DNA from: Nymphaea colorata
Lineage: Eukaryota > Streptophyta > Magnoliopsida > Nymphaeales > Nymphaeaceae
DNA: 25,420 bases
Direction of reading: 5' to 3'
NCBI RefSeq assembly: GCF_008831285.2
Contig: NW_022204991.1
Location: forward strand, 1 to 25,420
Part shown: positions 1-9,894 of the stretch, piece after piece
How positions within the stretch are numbered: the first letter of the stretch is position 1
Layout of the letters: every line of letters starts with the position of its first letter
Translations under genes and position numbers: made by a program
Notes under the pieces: generated by a model
What the model saw: only the letters and a program-made list of their open reading frames with translations
Databases searched by the model: none
What the model was told of the DNA's origin: nothing

Positions 1-112
1 CCCAACCCCACCCCAACCCAACCCCAACCCCAACCCCAACCCCAACCCAACCCCAACCCCAACCCCAACCCCAACCCCAACCCCAACCCCAACCCAACCC
101 AACCCCAACCCC
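1..112. repeat. Telomeric repeat array, C4A2 type
   Basis: The stretch is an unbroken run of CCCCAA units with five 5-base CCCAA variants (1-5, 17-21, 46-50, 93-97, 98-102) and one CCCCA (6-10). It ends at about 113, where ordinary AT-rich sequence begins. C4A2 repeats are the telomere type of oligohymenophorean ciliates such as Tetrahymena. The C-rich strand reading 5' to 3' inward is the orientation expected at a left chromosome end, so the window starts at a true terminus. The CCCAA units could be natural telomerase slippage or undercalled C runs. Confidence 0.95.
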
Positions 113-568
113 ATCTTTTTTTCCTAAAATATTTTAGAATGAAATCGATGTAAAATTCAAGAAATCGGTCATATTGATGATTCAAAAGATAACCAAATTA
201 TTTTGGCTTCATCAACAATTATAAAAATCTACATTTTTTACAAATAAGCTATGTTTAGCTTTTGCGTTGTGTAGAAACATGAGAAAACTTAGACACAAGT
301 AGATTTAAGCCATTTAATGAAGATCCGTTTATATTTTAAGTTTATTCTTAACATTTAAAAAATACGCGATTGTTATTTATCGTTGGTTTTTGATGGATAA
401 TCCTTTTTTATGTTGCTTACAAACTCCTAAAAAGTTCAAGAAAACGCCAAAAATGCATGGAAAGATGCTAAAATTAATATTATTTTTGATAGCATAGAAA
501 TAAACCGAAACTAAAGCATTTAAATAGTAACTAATAAGTTCTAAATTCAAATAATTAGCTATTTTATA
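113..568. other. Subtelomeric AT-rich spacer upstream of copy A
   Basis: This is AT-rich sequence with no convincing reading frame under either the standard or the TAA/TAG-sense code. It probably holds the promoter of the gene at 569. A short weak relative of the element found before the other family starts (TTCTAAATTCAAA-like) is visible near 537-553. Confidence 0.5.
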
Positions 569-3500
569 ATGGCAATTCTACGAGACTTCACCATCAAGGC
601 CAGAATGAAACAAAGACTTCGTTCCTTTCTTTATAACTAGCGCACTCAGCCTCCTCTATTATACTTTCTCACTTTCATATATTTCCACTCCCCGTTAGAA
701 ACACTCTTAGTGGCTTGGACCGCTGTTATTCGGACTGGCAATCATAATAGCTTTCGCTTGCAACTTCAATTTCCTCTTCACGATGGCCCCCTTCATCAAC
801 ATTCCTGTATTGCATCAATTCCCATGCTGGCCGTTAGTGTTCTTTCTTGCAACTAGAAATGGAAAACTTATCTTTTCATCTACGCTATAGGAGATAATGC
901 GCTCGGCGAGCCTGCTCAGCACTATTTCTTAGCATTTTTTTCTTTCTTCATTTGCATTGAGATCGAAAGAACTTTGGTTTTAGAACTATTTCTGACAATG
1001 TCCAATTCTTCGTTGGGATGGCTTCCATTACATCCTACTACTCTCTAACCATAATCTCTTAAAACTACGACATTATCATCAACAAATCGATGACTATTAT
1101 CATTGTCATAGTCACGGCTTCTTTGCTTTCTCCTATATCCAATACAGAGTACAATCCCTGAGATAGGCAAACTCCCAATAGATCCATTCTGATCGAAAAA
1201 TGGCCCATTTTTTGCGAATGATGTAGGAGGACACTTCAGATTCCTTCTTTCTTAAGACTAAAATCCTTCTTCATGCGAAGAAGTGTGTACTGATAGGTTG
1301 TTTTTGCCATAGCAAGTAGCATAAGGGGAAGACAAAATACTTGATGAGGCAAATGTTTGAAAATGCCATAAGGCGCTTCCCTTACAGTTCTGATTGTCTT
1401 CTATACGAATACTACGTGGAATTTCTTCTGAAAAATGAGCAGATGATCAATGCACTAAACTTTCTTTCGAAGTGGTAATCAAAAGGCTATCTTGCATACA
1501 TGGCAAGAGAACGTACAAGAGCGACGATAGAAAAAATACTGCGTGATTCCAACAGCTCTAATCCTTACAATTTGCAATACGAATACGCTTTATAATACGA
1601 CCAGCACTACCAGCATGTAGCAGAGGAAATTAATAGCGTCCTGAAGCTTAAGCTCCAGTTTTGGGGGTAAATCAGCAAGGAATCTTCCAAAGTGACTAGG
1701 ATGAAAATCTTAGGTTATGAGATTATTGCCCGCATGCACAATCTCAACGTCTTCTACAATAAAATCATAAAAAGCTATGAGAAAAGCCTATTTTTGTTCG
1801 ATACGACTGCTCTCTACGCCACGTGCATGCTTTCTACTACAATTTCAAAGAATATGCTGAGCAAATCATTAAAAACGCTGCTAAATTACTTGAGGATGTG
1901 TATGTCTTTTAGAACAGCGCTTCTGAGACATTTGCTATTAGAGCAACAGTCAAGCACAACTCAAATTGCTTCATCACTCACCACAAGGATAGACTTAGAC
2001 ATCTTGATTCGAAAGGAGATCTTTAAAGTTTTTCTATGTCTTAGGAAAAACCAGGCTCAAAACTGGTGATCGATGCTGTAAGCAACGGTCTCTGCAAGAT
2101 TCTTTCTATGAAGCGTAGTGACCTCATCGGAAGATAGCTAAACACTATTATTCCTGATGGATATAAGTAGGTTCACAACGTTAGGTTAAGTTACCTGTTA
2201 GACTTTGACAGTGACTCCTTGAAAGAAATTGTTCCTTCGAAAGTCATGCACAAAGAGTTATAGCTGCCTATAAAAGGAGCTGATGGGCAATTGGTAATGG
2301 GATTCGTCTGTGTCAAGTTTGCAGTGGATATGTATTAGGGACTCACCTTTGTTTCCGTTGTTAAATTGGCTCACGATAGAAGCAATCATGCCTTAATGGA
2401 CTTTGATGGAAGGATAACTTAATGCGAGGAAGCTTTTAATCAATAAATAATAAATCATAGTGAAATTCAGCGCTATCTGCTAGGCTGAGATAGGTTTGGA
2501 TAAAGGAAAAAGTTATCAGAGAGGAAAGATTCAGCATCATAATCAACACAGCTAACTATGGAATCAATATCAGCTCACCATTGCTTTCTCTATTCTTAGA
2601 GAAGGAAACTCTAAAGGACAAGTCCCCTCCTATTCACTTATAGGTCATAAACGAATAAACAAACAGAAACAGGACTGCTGAAACTGACAAATACAATAAA
2701 ATTGGTCGCCAAATAAAGCACATGGAAAAAGCAATATACACCTTTGATGCATAATCCTCCACAAGTAGTTCCATAGGAGGCTCATCGGCTGCTGCCATAA
2801 TTAGTACTTTTTCTGAGCGAAATTCAACTCCACTTTATCGTCTTTTGCAGATAGCATTCTTCATCTCCATCATGGCTTGCGTCTTCTCTAACCTAGGCTC
2901 CTACTTCGTTACTTAGCTATCTTGGGATGTTACATCACCGCATAAGAATCCTATTAACGATACTATGAATCTGCAAGCTCTTGGCATTTTAACGATGAAG
3001 GCTATCATTACGATTGGAGATGAGTATACTTACTACCAAATGGGGAGCAACTTCAACGATACCCGCATCTCTCAATATTTTGGCTTTGAAAATTACGAGC
3101 AAAGCGTCGCCAACTTCACCTCCTAAATTTAGCACGCGTTCAGAGATAGTATCTTCAATATTCTCAGATAGCCTTCCTAGCTATTGAATCCATACATAAC
3201 ATAACGGTTGAGCACTCCTTTGGCTGTGCTAAATATAGCTAATTTCGACCAGATATTAACTGCTAACACTTCTCAGAATCTTACCTACTTGGAATTGCTG
3301 ATGGTATATGTCACTGATCTTAACCTCATGATTAATGAGTAAGTCTTCAGGACTATTATGTATCTTTCTTACTCTGCAGCTATTGCGTAGGCTCAAATAG
3401 CACCTTTTGTCGCCGATCATCGACGCAGCTGTCAATCACACTTAGGTTGTCTCTGTAGCTGTCCACTCCACCATGATGGTCATTATCACGCTTCTGTTGA

Positions 3501-4800
3501 TACCGGTTTCCATGTTGCTGAAGAGAAGGTTGGAGATGCATGAGAAGATATATGATTTGCTCGTTTCGATAGATGTGTAGCAAGTACGACGTTAAATTAA
3601 ATCTTTGGACTATATCTGTAATATCTTGAGAAATTATAAGGAATCAAACGAAATCATGAAGACTAATGTGCTTGGCTACTAAAACAACATCATTCACCCC
3701 AGAGGATCCCAGAAGCGAGCATCAGCCGACAACTAAATGGTACTTGGCCTTTAGAAATACGATAAGTCACTCTAAGATGAAATCAACTTCAGCAAATGTG
3801 TCCAAAATGAATCCCTATCAGACTGTAGAGAAAGTTTTCAGAGAAAAAAGACCACCGAGATACGAGGAACTGTGCTTGGGATGATAAAGTAGAATTACCT
3901 GACCACACAAGTCTAGAGAGGCAGTAATATAAGAAAAAGATCAGGAGAGTTGGACTTGACTGGATCTATGCTAGACCCTACAAAAAAGCTACTCAAGGAC
4001 CACTGGATACTTTATTTAATTTCTCTGTCTTTTTTGGCGATCCTAGGCTTCAGTCTCCGCCTCCAGATGCAGTTCAACTCCAGTTATCTTCGTGGCAAAG
4101 ATGAGCTTCTCAACACTTACAACGACCAAATCCTCTTCGAGCAGTATCTCCTCACATCGAAGGTGCTTCTCATCGAGGGCACAACCTTTATGGCCCAATA
4201 CTTCGGCGTTCCTGATGCCATCTACATCATCGTTCCTATGTTGCAGTCCAATCCCAACTACAACTACTACGATAACATGCAAATCTACGCTGACATCATC
4301 CCCAAATGCAATTCCGATTCTCCTCTTTCTGCGGGGTTCGTAGAAAAGTATTGCCAGTTCAGCTACTCGGAGGTGGTGCTGAAGGGACAGTTCGGAGCCA
4401 TCTTCAAGGAGCTGGTGGAGCTGCGCTACCTCCTCGACAAGAACAGGGAGGTGGGGAGCCTGAACGTCACGTCCCTGGAGCAGAACATTGCCGAGAAGGT
4501 GTACTACCTGGAGAGCTTGAACCTCCGCTTGGAAGAGCTGGTCCTCCTGAAGGTCCAGCTGCTCTTCGACGCCCTCGTGCATCTAGGGAAGGACTACCAG
4601 CAGATGAAGCTGCTGCTGGTGGTGGCGAGCGTCGTCTGGGGAGGGGCCTGCTGCCTGTGGGGGTTCGGAGTTGTGCTTGGGATGAAAGGGATTACTTCAG
4701 GGAGGTCTTCATGATTACGTTCCTGAATAGCGAAATGATAGTGGGAAATAAGAGAGTGGAGAGCTTCCTGGAGCTCATCGCCAGCAACAATACTACCTGA
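569..4800 (+). pseudogene. Copy A: TmcB-like multi-pass membrane PAS protein, frameshifted
   Basis: This is the oldest-looking and most AT-rich family member, and it aligns end to end with the intact copy at 21133-25398. The start ATG is chosen because its product (MAILRDFTIKARMKQRLRSF) aligns with the other N-termini. The order is N-terminal membrane segments, a TPR-like helical region (from about 1344), a PAS domain (about 2060-2380), a membrane segment (about 2835-2910), a loop, a membrane segment (about 3470-3530), a basic linker, and a final pair of membrane segments around a loop (3990-4060 and 4610-4680). TAA/TAG occurs in frame dozens of times, very often where paralogs have GAA/GAG. 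TGA ends the frame at 4798. The frame shifts by one base near 1000, 1150-1200, 1852, 2484, 3395 and 4688, with a compensating pair between 690 and 810. At 4688 a G run is one base shorter than in copy B. It could be a decayed gene or a good gene with homopolymer errors. From about 4345 to 4800 it becomes GC-rich and nearly identical to copy B, unlike the rest of the gene. Confidence 0.75.
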
Positions 4801-5254
4801 TATCAAATTATTTATGAAAGATACATCATAGCATGCTATTAGATGAGACTCCCAGGAATTATTCATCATATGATTATTTGGAGATTTGAACGATAATGAT
4901 GGATTGGTCAAGGATATATTTTTGTCTTTGGATGCAAAAAAATAGAAAAGATTATGTTCTTATTGAAAGATATTGCAAAATAATCGGTCAAAAGCAAGAA
5001 ATTAAGTATAACTGGTGGATGGATATCCATAAAAATATATCTTTTGTTTCCTTTCATCGAACCATTACAAAAATATGTCATATTTATTTTCCTTTCAAAG
5101 CGTGCATCTATTTTTGGTGCTTCATATCTTATAAATCTATGTGCTGGTTGATGGACTAATTTGGTTGCTATTTCCTATTAATGATCATTGATTTGGGACC
5201 TATTATAATAATAAATGACTGAGAAGCCAACAGCATAACCCTTTACAATTTAAG
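4801..5254. other. 3' flank of copy A and AT-rich spacer
   Basis: The first 95 bases or so (4801-4895) resemble the bases just after copy B (8698-8795), sharing TATCAAATT, ATTAGATG, a CCCAG-AATTATTCATC core and GGAGATTTGAA. The copy A to B duplication therefore extended past the stop codon. The rest is AT-rich. A frame at 4896-5220 is open with TAA as sense, but it shows no recognisable feature and I do not call it a gene. Confidence 0.5.
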
Positions 5255-5762
5255 ATGGTCTTGTCCGAATCTCACTTGAAAGTTCTGCAAAGGATGATCA
5301 AAGTGAAGCGGACGGACAACCTTTATCGTACAATTGAACTATACTTAGAAATTAATAATAGTAGCAAACAGCTACTATAACAAATAACTTAACTGAATAG
5401 GCCGCCAGAGGGTAATTCGAGACTAATTAGGTGATCAGCGCTCAACATTTCCCTTCAAGTATTATTTTAAGACCAAATTGATGAAATAAATCATTGGGAT
5501 AATCGCACATACAGGAATCAACAAGCTCAATATGAAGATTCCATCAGACTTTGCCAGGTCTATCATTAAAATGAAGGAAAAGCTTCCCGATGACGAATGT
5601 GGAGAAATCTTTAAGAAGATATAAGACCTTTTGAAGTAAACCATTCCTGACAAATTGATGACAAGGATCAGCAATTCGATGAGATGTGTGTTTGAGGGCG
5701 ATAATGAATCAGCCCTAATCGCTATTGGCGCTCGAAAATTGGAAAGATTAAGAGGGATTTGA
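5255..5762 (+). CDS. Small helical hypothetical protein, possibly PAH-like, one frameshift
   Basis: ATG at 5255 opens a frame beginning MVLSESHLKVLQRMIKVKRT that runs to about 5425. There a one-base shift is needed, and the adjacent frame continues (GDQRSTFPFKYYFKTKLMK) to TGA at 5760. Total length is about 168 residues. Five TAA codons read as sense and give plausible Glu in charged helices. The second half, with FARSIIKMKEKL followed by CGEIFKKIEDLLKE and MTRISNSM, has the spacing of a paired-amphipathic-helix (PAH, Sin3-type) domain. That is a resemblance by eye only. Past the TGA the same frame stays open to 5898 and contains a hydrophobic stretch (FVFLYYLLFFAIQL), paralleling the gene at 9415, so the real gene may be longer with a second lesion. 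I do not recognise the protein. Confidence 0.45.
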
Positions 5763-6465
5763 ATCTAAACGCCCATAAAAGAGCCCAAGTTAGACGAAAT
5801 TGATCCATACAGACAAATAAATCAATAAAACACTTTGATCTTTGTGTTTTTATACTATCTTTTATTCTTTGCTATACAACTCAAAATTGGAGACAATTGA
5901 CTTTGATTCATCAAATATTACGTCAAAAACTTCCATAATATGGAAATCTACTTTTCTTTTGAGTAAGGATGAATGAGCCCAACCAACTTCACCAGTCCTT
6001 CGGTTTAGATAAATTATTGAAGCTGAGATCTTGAAAACCTGAATTTAAGTGGTCTCGAAGGGAATGCAAAGCTACTAATTGTTATTAAATGTAATAATTA
6101 TGCCTAAAATTCATAAAAAAGTTAATATTCTGCGTAATTATTAGGTTTTTATGATATTAACTTTAATGATGACAGCTTCAAGAAAGCAAATTGGTTATAA
6201 TATCATATGCATTAAAATAAATAAGAAAAATAAGCTTTTGATCAATTATAATTTGCCGAGTAACACAATCACCTCATATCTAAATAATCCTCAAGTGAAG
6301 ACACCGAGCACAAGCGGGAATATCTAAATTTCATGAAAATAGTGCGGTTGATTCCCAAATAAGAACTAAGGACCATCCTCTAGAGAAGATTTTCAAATAC
6401 TCTGAAGAAACTTACTAGTAGTCTTTAGAATTCAGGTCACATCATGCATTCACAACTATGAGATC
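5763..6465. other. AT-rich region without a clear gene
   Basis: Apart from the possible extension of the upstream gene to 5900, I see no sustained frame in this stretch. It is AT-rich with scattered TGA in all plus-strand frames. The N-terminus of the downstream kinase may begin inside it, since the first in-frame ATG used for the kinase is only a provisional choice. Confidence 0.4.
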
Positions 6466-7287
6466 ATGGATATAGTTGTAAGTTATGCATACTTCACGGG
6501 AGGATTAACCATCCTGAATGTTGATGCTGAGAGCTGGATTCACGCAGAATGTAAATCCTCTTCAGGAGGGTACGGTCATATCTATAAAATTGTATACAAG
6601 GGAAAAAATACGCTCTAAAGTACTTATCCTTTACTGAAAATAACTTCCAAACCATTTTAGTGATGCTATAGTAGAGTATTTTCTCCTTAAAATTGCCTCA
6701 AATTTAGAAGCCGGTCCTTCAATGGATGCCCCTTTTGGCTTCGATATGATTATCTACAGAAACTGCATTGAATTCGTTATGGAATTTTGCAAATATATTC
6801 CAAGCCAAAACATCTAAAGAGATCTCAAAGTTGCATTACACAAGCTTCATAGTCTTCGATTCATCCACTATGACATAAAACCTTAAAATATCAACTATAG
6901 CTGGCATATGGGAGATTTGGCTTTATTGATTTTGGTCTTTCCAAGATTATTAGATAAGATTTAGGGAAAAAGACATTGAGTCGTTTTAGAGGTTCTCTCA
7001 TATATTGTAGCAGCGAAATGGAGGCAGTTTACTTCTAGAGTAAGTCCAAGATGGTTGATTTGTACTACAATGATGCTGAGTGCCTCAGAAAATCCTTGGC
7101 TTACTTTGAGTAGTGTCTTCAGCTTTACGATATTGATAGCTAGTTCTCTGAGGGTTCAATTGAAATGACTGGAAAGTATGAGTTGATGGCCTTTAAGTAT
7201 AAAATCTACAAAGCCTCTCAAGGGATAAAACACATAAAAAACATGTAGTAGATCATGAGTAGATAAGTATACCATATAACTCAATGA
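6466..7287 (+). pseudogene. Serine/threonine-type protein kinase domain, broken by single-base shifts
   Basis: The diagnostic kinase motifs occur in order. There is a glycine loop (SSGGYGHIYK, about 6560-6590), an ATP-binding lysine (YALKYL, about 6612-6625), an acidic residue in the likely C-helix (AIVEYFLL), and a hinge-like IEFVMEF. These are followed by the catalytic loop HYDIKP-TAA-NI (6866-6892), the metal-binding DFG (6928-6936) in FIDFGLSKII, and an activation-segment end GSLIYCSSEME resembling GTxxYxxPE. With TAA read as Glu the catalytic loop is the standard HxDIKPEN. The Arg of HRD is Tyr, which occurs in some active kinases. The frame changes by one missing base at the A run near 6606, near 6650 and before the DFG at about 6917. 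A TGA ends this frame at 7285, but the next frame continues at once, so the gene probably extends to about 8070. The start is provisional. Confidence 0.65.
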
Positions 7288-8070
7288 ATTTATCAGCTGT
7301 TTGCCCTCAGGAGCTGATCTTTTAGTTCAATTTCATCATATATTTTGGAGAAAAGGAGATAGATAGAAAAGATATGCTTCACCAATCAAAAAAAATCTTA
7401 AATAAGAGGAGTTAACACATGAGAGCTAAATTAGAAAACTCAAGGTTTGTTTCAATCAGCTAAGATCGCTGAGCTCTCAAAGCATCAGCTTCATTAATCT
7501 AGCCTGTGGCGGCATTTCGGAGCATAAAATCGTATTTGAAATCGAAACTACAAGGCGTTTTTCTAAAGAAATCTACTATTCGAAGGTCTTAGATGTCATA
7601 AGTATAGAAGGAAACAATTTCTCCATGATTCTTAAGATAAAAATAGCTCGATTGTTTGTCAAATTTGATATTAAACATATTGAATAATAAAAAATCTGCC
7701 CAATAAAAGCAACTCTCTAGTTTCTCTTGAGATATTGTTTGACCATTCCAACCAGCAAGTATTCAATCATGATCCTTCACAAGTTGCTGAGCTCAATCTT
7801 TTTTTTTAAGCACTTACCCAACAGGAAGCAATCAAAACATTTGAAGATTTTTTAAAGGAAAAATGCTAACTGGCTAGTAAATTCAGGCTTATCTTTAAGT
7901 TTCTCACAGCTATCAAATGGGTGGAATAAAGATATACAAGCATTTATCATTTTTCCTCGCTGGAAAATACTCTTTGGAGAAGAGCAAAACATATCTTTAG
8001 TCTTTTTCCCTCGATAAAATGAAAGATTTGGAACGGACTTATCACAATATTATTGTCCAACTAGAAACCC
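7283..8070 (+). CDS. Probable C-terminal region of the kinase gene, unknown domain
   Basis: From 7283 a frame stays free of TGA for about 260 codons of AT-rich sequence, containing nine TAA/TAG codons. That is unlikely by chance where TGA would be expected every few dozen codons. It starts NEFISCLPSGADLLVQFHHI and includes SISFINLACGGISEHKIVFE and FEIETTRRFSKEIYYSKV. The kinase frame ends within three bases of its opening, so one missing base would join the two. No catalytic motif is recognised. It could be a regulatory C-terminal domain. At about 8056-8070 the sequence becomes copy B DNA in a different frame (this frame then runs uselessly to TGA at 8285), so the true end of this gene has been lost to the rearrangement. 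Confidence 0.45.
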
Positions 8071-8697
8071 GATGGGTGCCACTCCCTCTTCGGTCGGGAA
8101 AGAGCGAAGGCCAAAATATAGAGACTCATCCGCGAGGCCAACAGCTCCAACGTCTACGAGCTGCAGTACGCATACGCGCTGGGCTACGACAAGCACTACC
8201 AGAAGGTGGCGGAAGAAATCAACGCAATCCTCAAGCTCAAGCTGCAGTTCTGGGGAGAAGTCAACAGGGAAGTCTCGGTGGTGCTGAAGGGACAGTTCGG
8301 AGCCATCTTCAAGGAGCTGGTGGAGCTGCGCTACCTCCTCGACAAGAACAGGGAGGCGGGGAGCCTCAACGTCACGTCCCTGGAGCAGAACATCGCCGAG
8401 AAGGTGTACTACCTGGAGAGCTTGAACCTCCGCTTGGAAGAGCTGGTCCTCCTGAAGGTCCAGCTGCTCTTCGACGCCCTCGTGCATCTAGAGGAGGACT
8501 ACCAGCAGATGAAGCTGCTGCTGGTAGTGGCGAGCGTCGTCTGGGGAGGGGCCTGCTGCCTGTGGGGGTTCGGAGTTGTGCTTGGGATGAAAGGGGAGTA
8601 CTTTAGGGAGGTCTTCATGATTACATTCCTGAATAGCGAAATGATAGTGGGAAATAAGAGAGTGGAGAGCTTCCTGGAGCTCAGCAGTACTGCCTGA
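8056..8697 (+). pseudogene. Copy B: truncated, internally deleted TmcB-like chimera
   Basis: Sequence from CCAACTAGAAACCCGATGGG (8056) onward matches the TPR-like region of the family (KPDG, then FGRERAKAKI-TAG-RLIREANSS), up to NREVS at about 8272. It then jumps straight to VVLKGQFGAIFKELVELRYL, which in copy A lies about 2.7 kb further on (4372). The whole PAS domain and several membrane segments are missing. The join keeps the frame, and the remainder runs through the last membrane segment (LLLVVASVVWGGACCLWGFG) and the conserved tail (REVFMITFLNSEMI) to TGA at 8695. No upstream ATG exists in frame before the TGA near 8020. It is GC-rich throughout and nearly identical to copy A's 3' end. 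It is probably a non-functional recombinant, although a short membrane protein cannot be excluded. Confidence 0.75.
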
Positions 8698-9162
8698 TAT
8701 CAAATTTTTTATGAATGATACGATCATACCTATATCATTAGATGGGATTCCCAGAGGAATTATTCATCTTATGTGGATGTGGAGATTTGAATGATATTGA
8801 TCACACCACAAAGATATCTTAATGGAAACTGTTGCAACGGTTTTAAAAATGTTTTCCGAATGCAAATCAAGCAAAAGAAGCAAGACTGGACATCATATGA
8901 AGATTGAGAGCTATCAAGATATTATTTCCATGTGGAAAGTTGTCTTCCTTAAATGATTATGATGAAATAAAACAGCAGATAAACTTCATTTGATGCGTAC
9001 ATTGTTTTGAAAATATTGAAAAGCCATCTAATTGATATATGATCCAATGTGTGCCTACTAGTACTTTTTTCTTTGGTTTGATGCTAATTATAATTATAAA
9101 ATGTAAGGGGACAGGGCAGCCAGACAGCCAGCGCACGTAAGTTAATTTTAATTTTAGAATAC
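8698..9162. other. 3' flank of copy B and AT-rich spacer
   Basis: About 100 bases after the stop resemble the flank of copy A (see 4801-4895). The rest is AT-rich with no convincing frame. A minus-strand frame at 8957-9169 exists but has no family features and overlaps the end of a better minus-strand candidate. Confidence 0.4.
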
Positions 9163-9450
9163 TCAACAATCTGAAATCTCCTAGCCTGATGATGCCTTTT
9201 ATGTCTTTCGCGGTGAACTCATTTTCAATAATACATTTGGATCTTCTGACCCTTTGGGAAGTGAAGATCCAAATGGATTGTTGACAATGGGGTTAAAGTA
9301 AACAAAGTAAGCTTGAATATCATTTAGAATGGTCGAGCAGTAAAAATAGCTGCTGCGACATTCCTTCAAAAACTAACTTGAGATTCCAACTTCCCTATAA
9401 GGACAAAATAAAAAATGAAGTTCAGAGATCATTTTCCCTCGGAGATTCAT
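9163..9450 (-). CDS. Possible 95-residue minus-strand hypothetical protein
   Basis: Read on the minus strand with TAA/TAG as sense, ATG at 9450 opens a 95-codon frame ending in TGA (complement of 9163-9165). It includes SSEFLKECRSSYFYCSTIL, DIQAYFVYFNPIVNNPFGSS and a charged, Ser-rich tail (LPKGSEDPNVLLKMSSPRKT). Three in-frame TAG/TAA codons fall in hydrophilic positions. The composition looks protein-like, but I recognise no domain. A second Met at 9432 reduces overlap with the plus-strand gene starting at 9415. The pair would be divergent with almost no intergenic space, or the minus frame may be only an exon. A pyrimidine-rich TTATAG lies just before the GGAAGTT at about 9399 on this strand. 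Confidence 0.35.
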
Positions 9451-9836
9451 ACGAAATTTTCAGGAACTTTAACGAAACCTGATTATGGAATTTTTGATGA
9501 GCCGAAACACAAGATATAAAACCCCAAAGATTTCGTATTATTCTTATCAAGGATTAAATATCGGCTCAGAGAGAAAAAAAAGAAGATGCCTTTAGCGAAA
9601 TTTTCGATATATTGCGCGAATCTATTGGGCCATAAGATAGTGAGTTAGTCTAAAGCATTGAGATATTATTCTTTGCTTCTATAAAGATAACCAATCGAAC
9701 AGAGAGAAGGAATTCTAACAGGCTCTCAAAAAATTGAATGTGAAGGATTACAAAGGTGTAATGAGGCTCATCAAGCTCAACAATAGACCCCCAACAATGA
9801 TGAATCAACGTAAATACCTCCAATTTCGATTCTTTT
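9415..9836 (+). pseudogene. Second small helical hypothetical protein, possibly PAH-like, frameshifted
   Basis: ATG at 9415 opens MKFRDHFPSEIHTKFSGTLT and continues into FVLFLSRIKYRLREKK. One missing base in an eight-A run at about 9575-9583 leads to the next frame (EDAFSEIFDILRESIGP). Another near 9708 leads to a third (FEQALKKLNVKDYKGVMRLI), which is open past 9836 with a hydrophobic stretch. The layout matches the gene at 5255: a helix ending in charged residues, a GEIF/SEIF-containing helix, then a helix pair and a hydrophobic segment. The two look like distant paralogs. The FL-IK-R spacing recalls Sin3 PAH domains, but this is only a visual resemblance. Every lesion is a missing base, and the clearest one is in a homopolymer. 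Confidence 0.45.
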
Positions 9837-9894
9837 TTGATTTTTAATGGATTTATACTATCTTTATTCTGGCAGATAGAAGTTAGTTACTTGA

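Noticed and set aside
569-4800. Treating in-frame TAA/TAG as pseudogene stops
   Set aside because: TGA never interrupts the intact copy E, the TAR positions coincide with Glu in paralogs, and some TAR codons (VT*LSW, CN*KW) are themselves conserved between copies.
5901-6460. tRNA, rRNA, CRISPR or transposase in the AT-rich gaps
   Set aside because: I saw no cloverleaf with a plausible anticodon arm, no rRNA-like segment, no spaced direct repeats and no transposase or reverse-transcriptase motifs. A weak or diverged element could still be missed by eye.
8019-8606. Arg/Gly/Ala-rich plus-strand frames in copy B, and similar ones in A (4306-4800), C (12371-12970) and D (17038-17350)
   Set aside because: They are off-frame readings of the GC-rich blocks. 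The family frame beside them aligns with paralogs and ends in TGA at the expected place.
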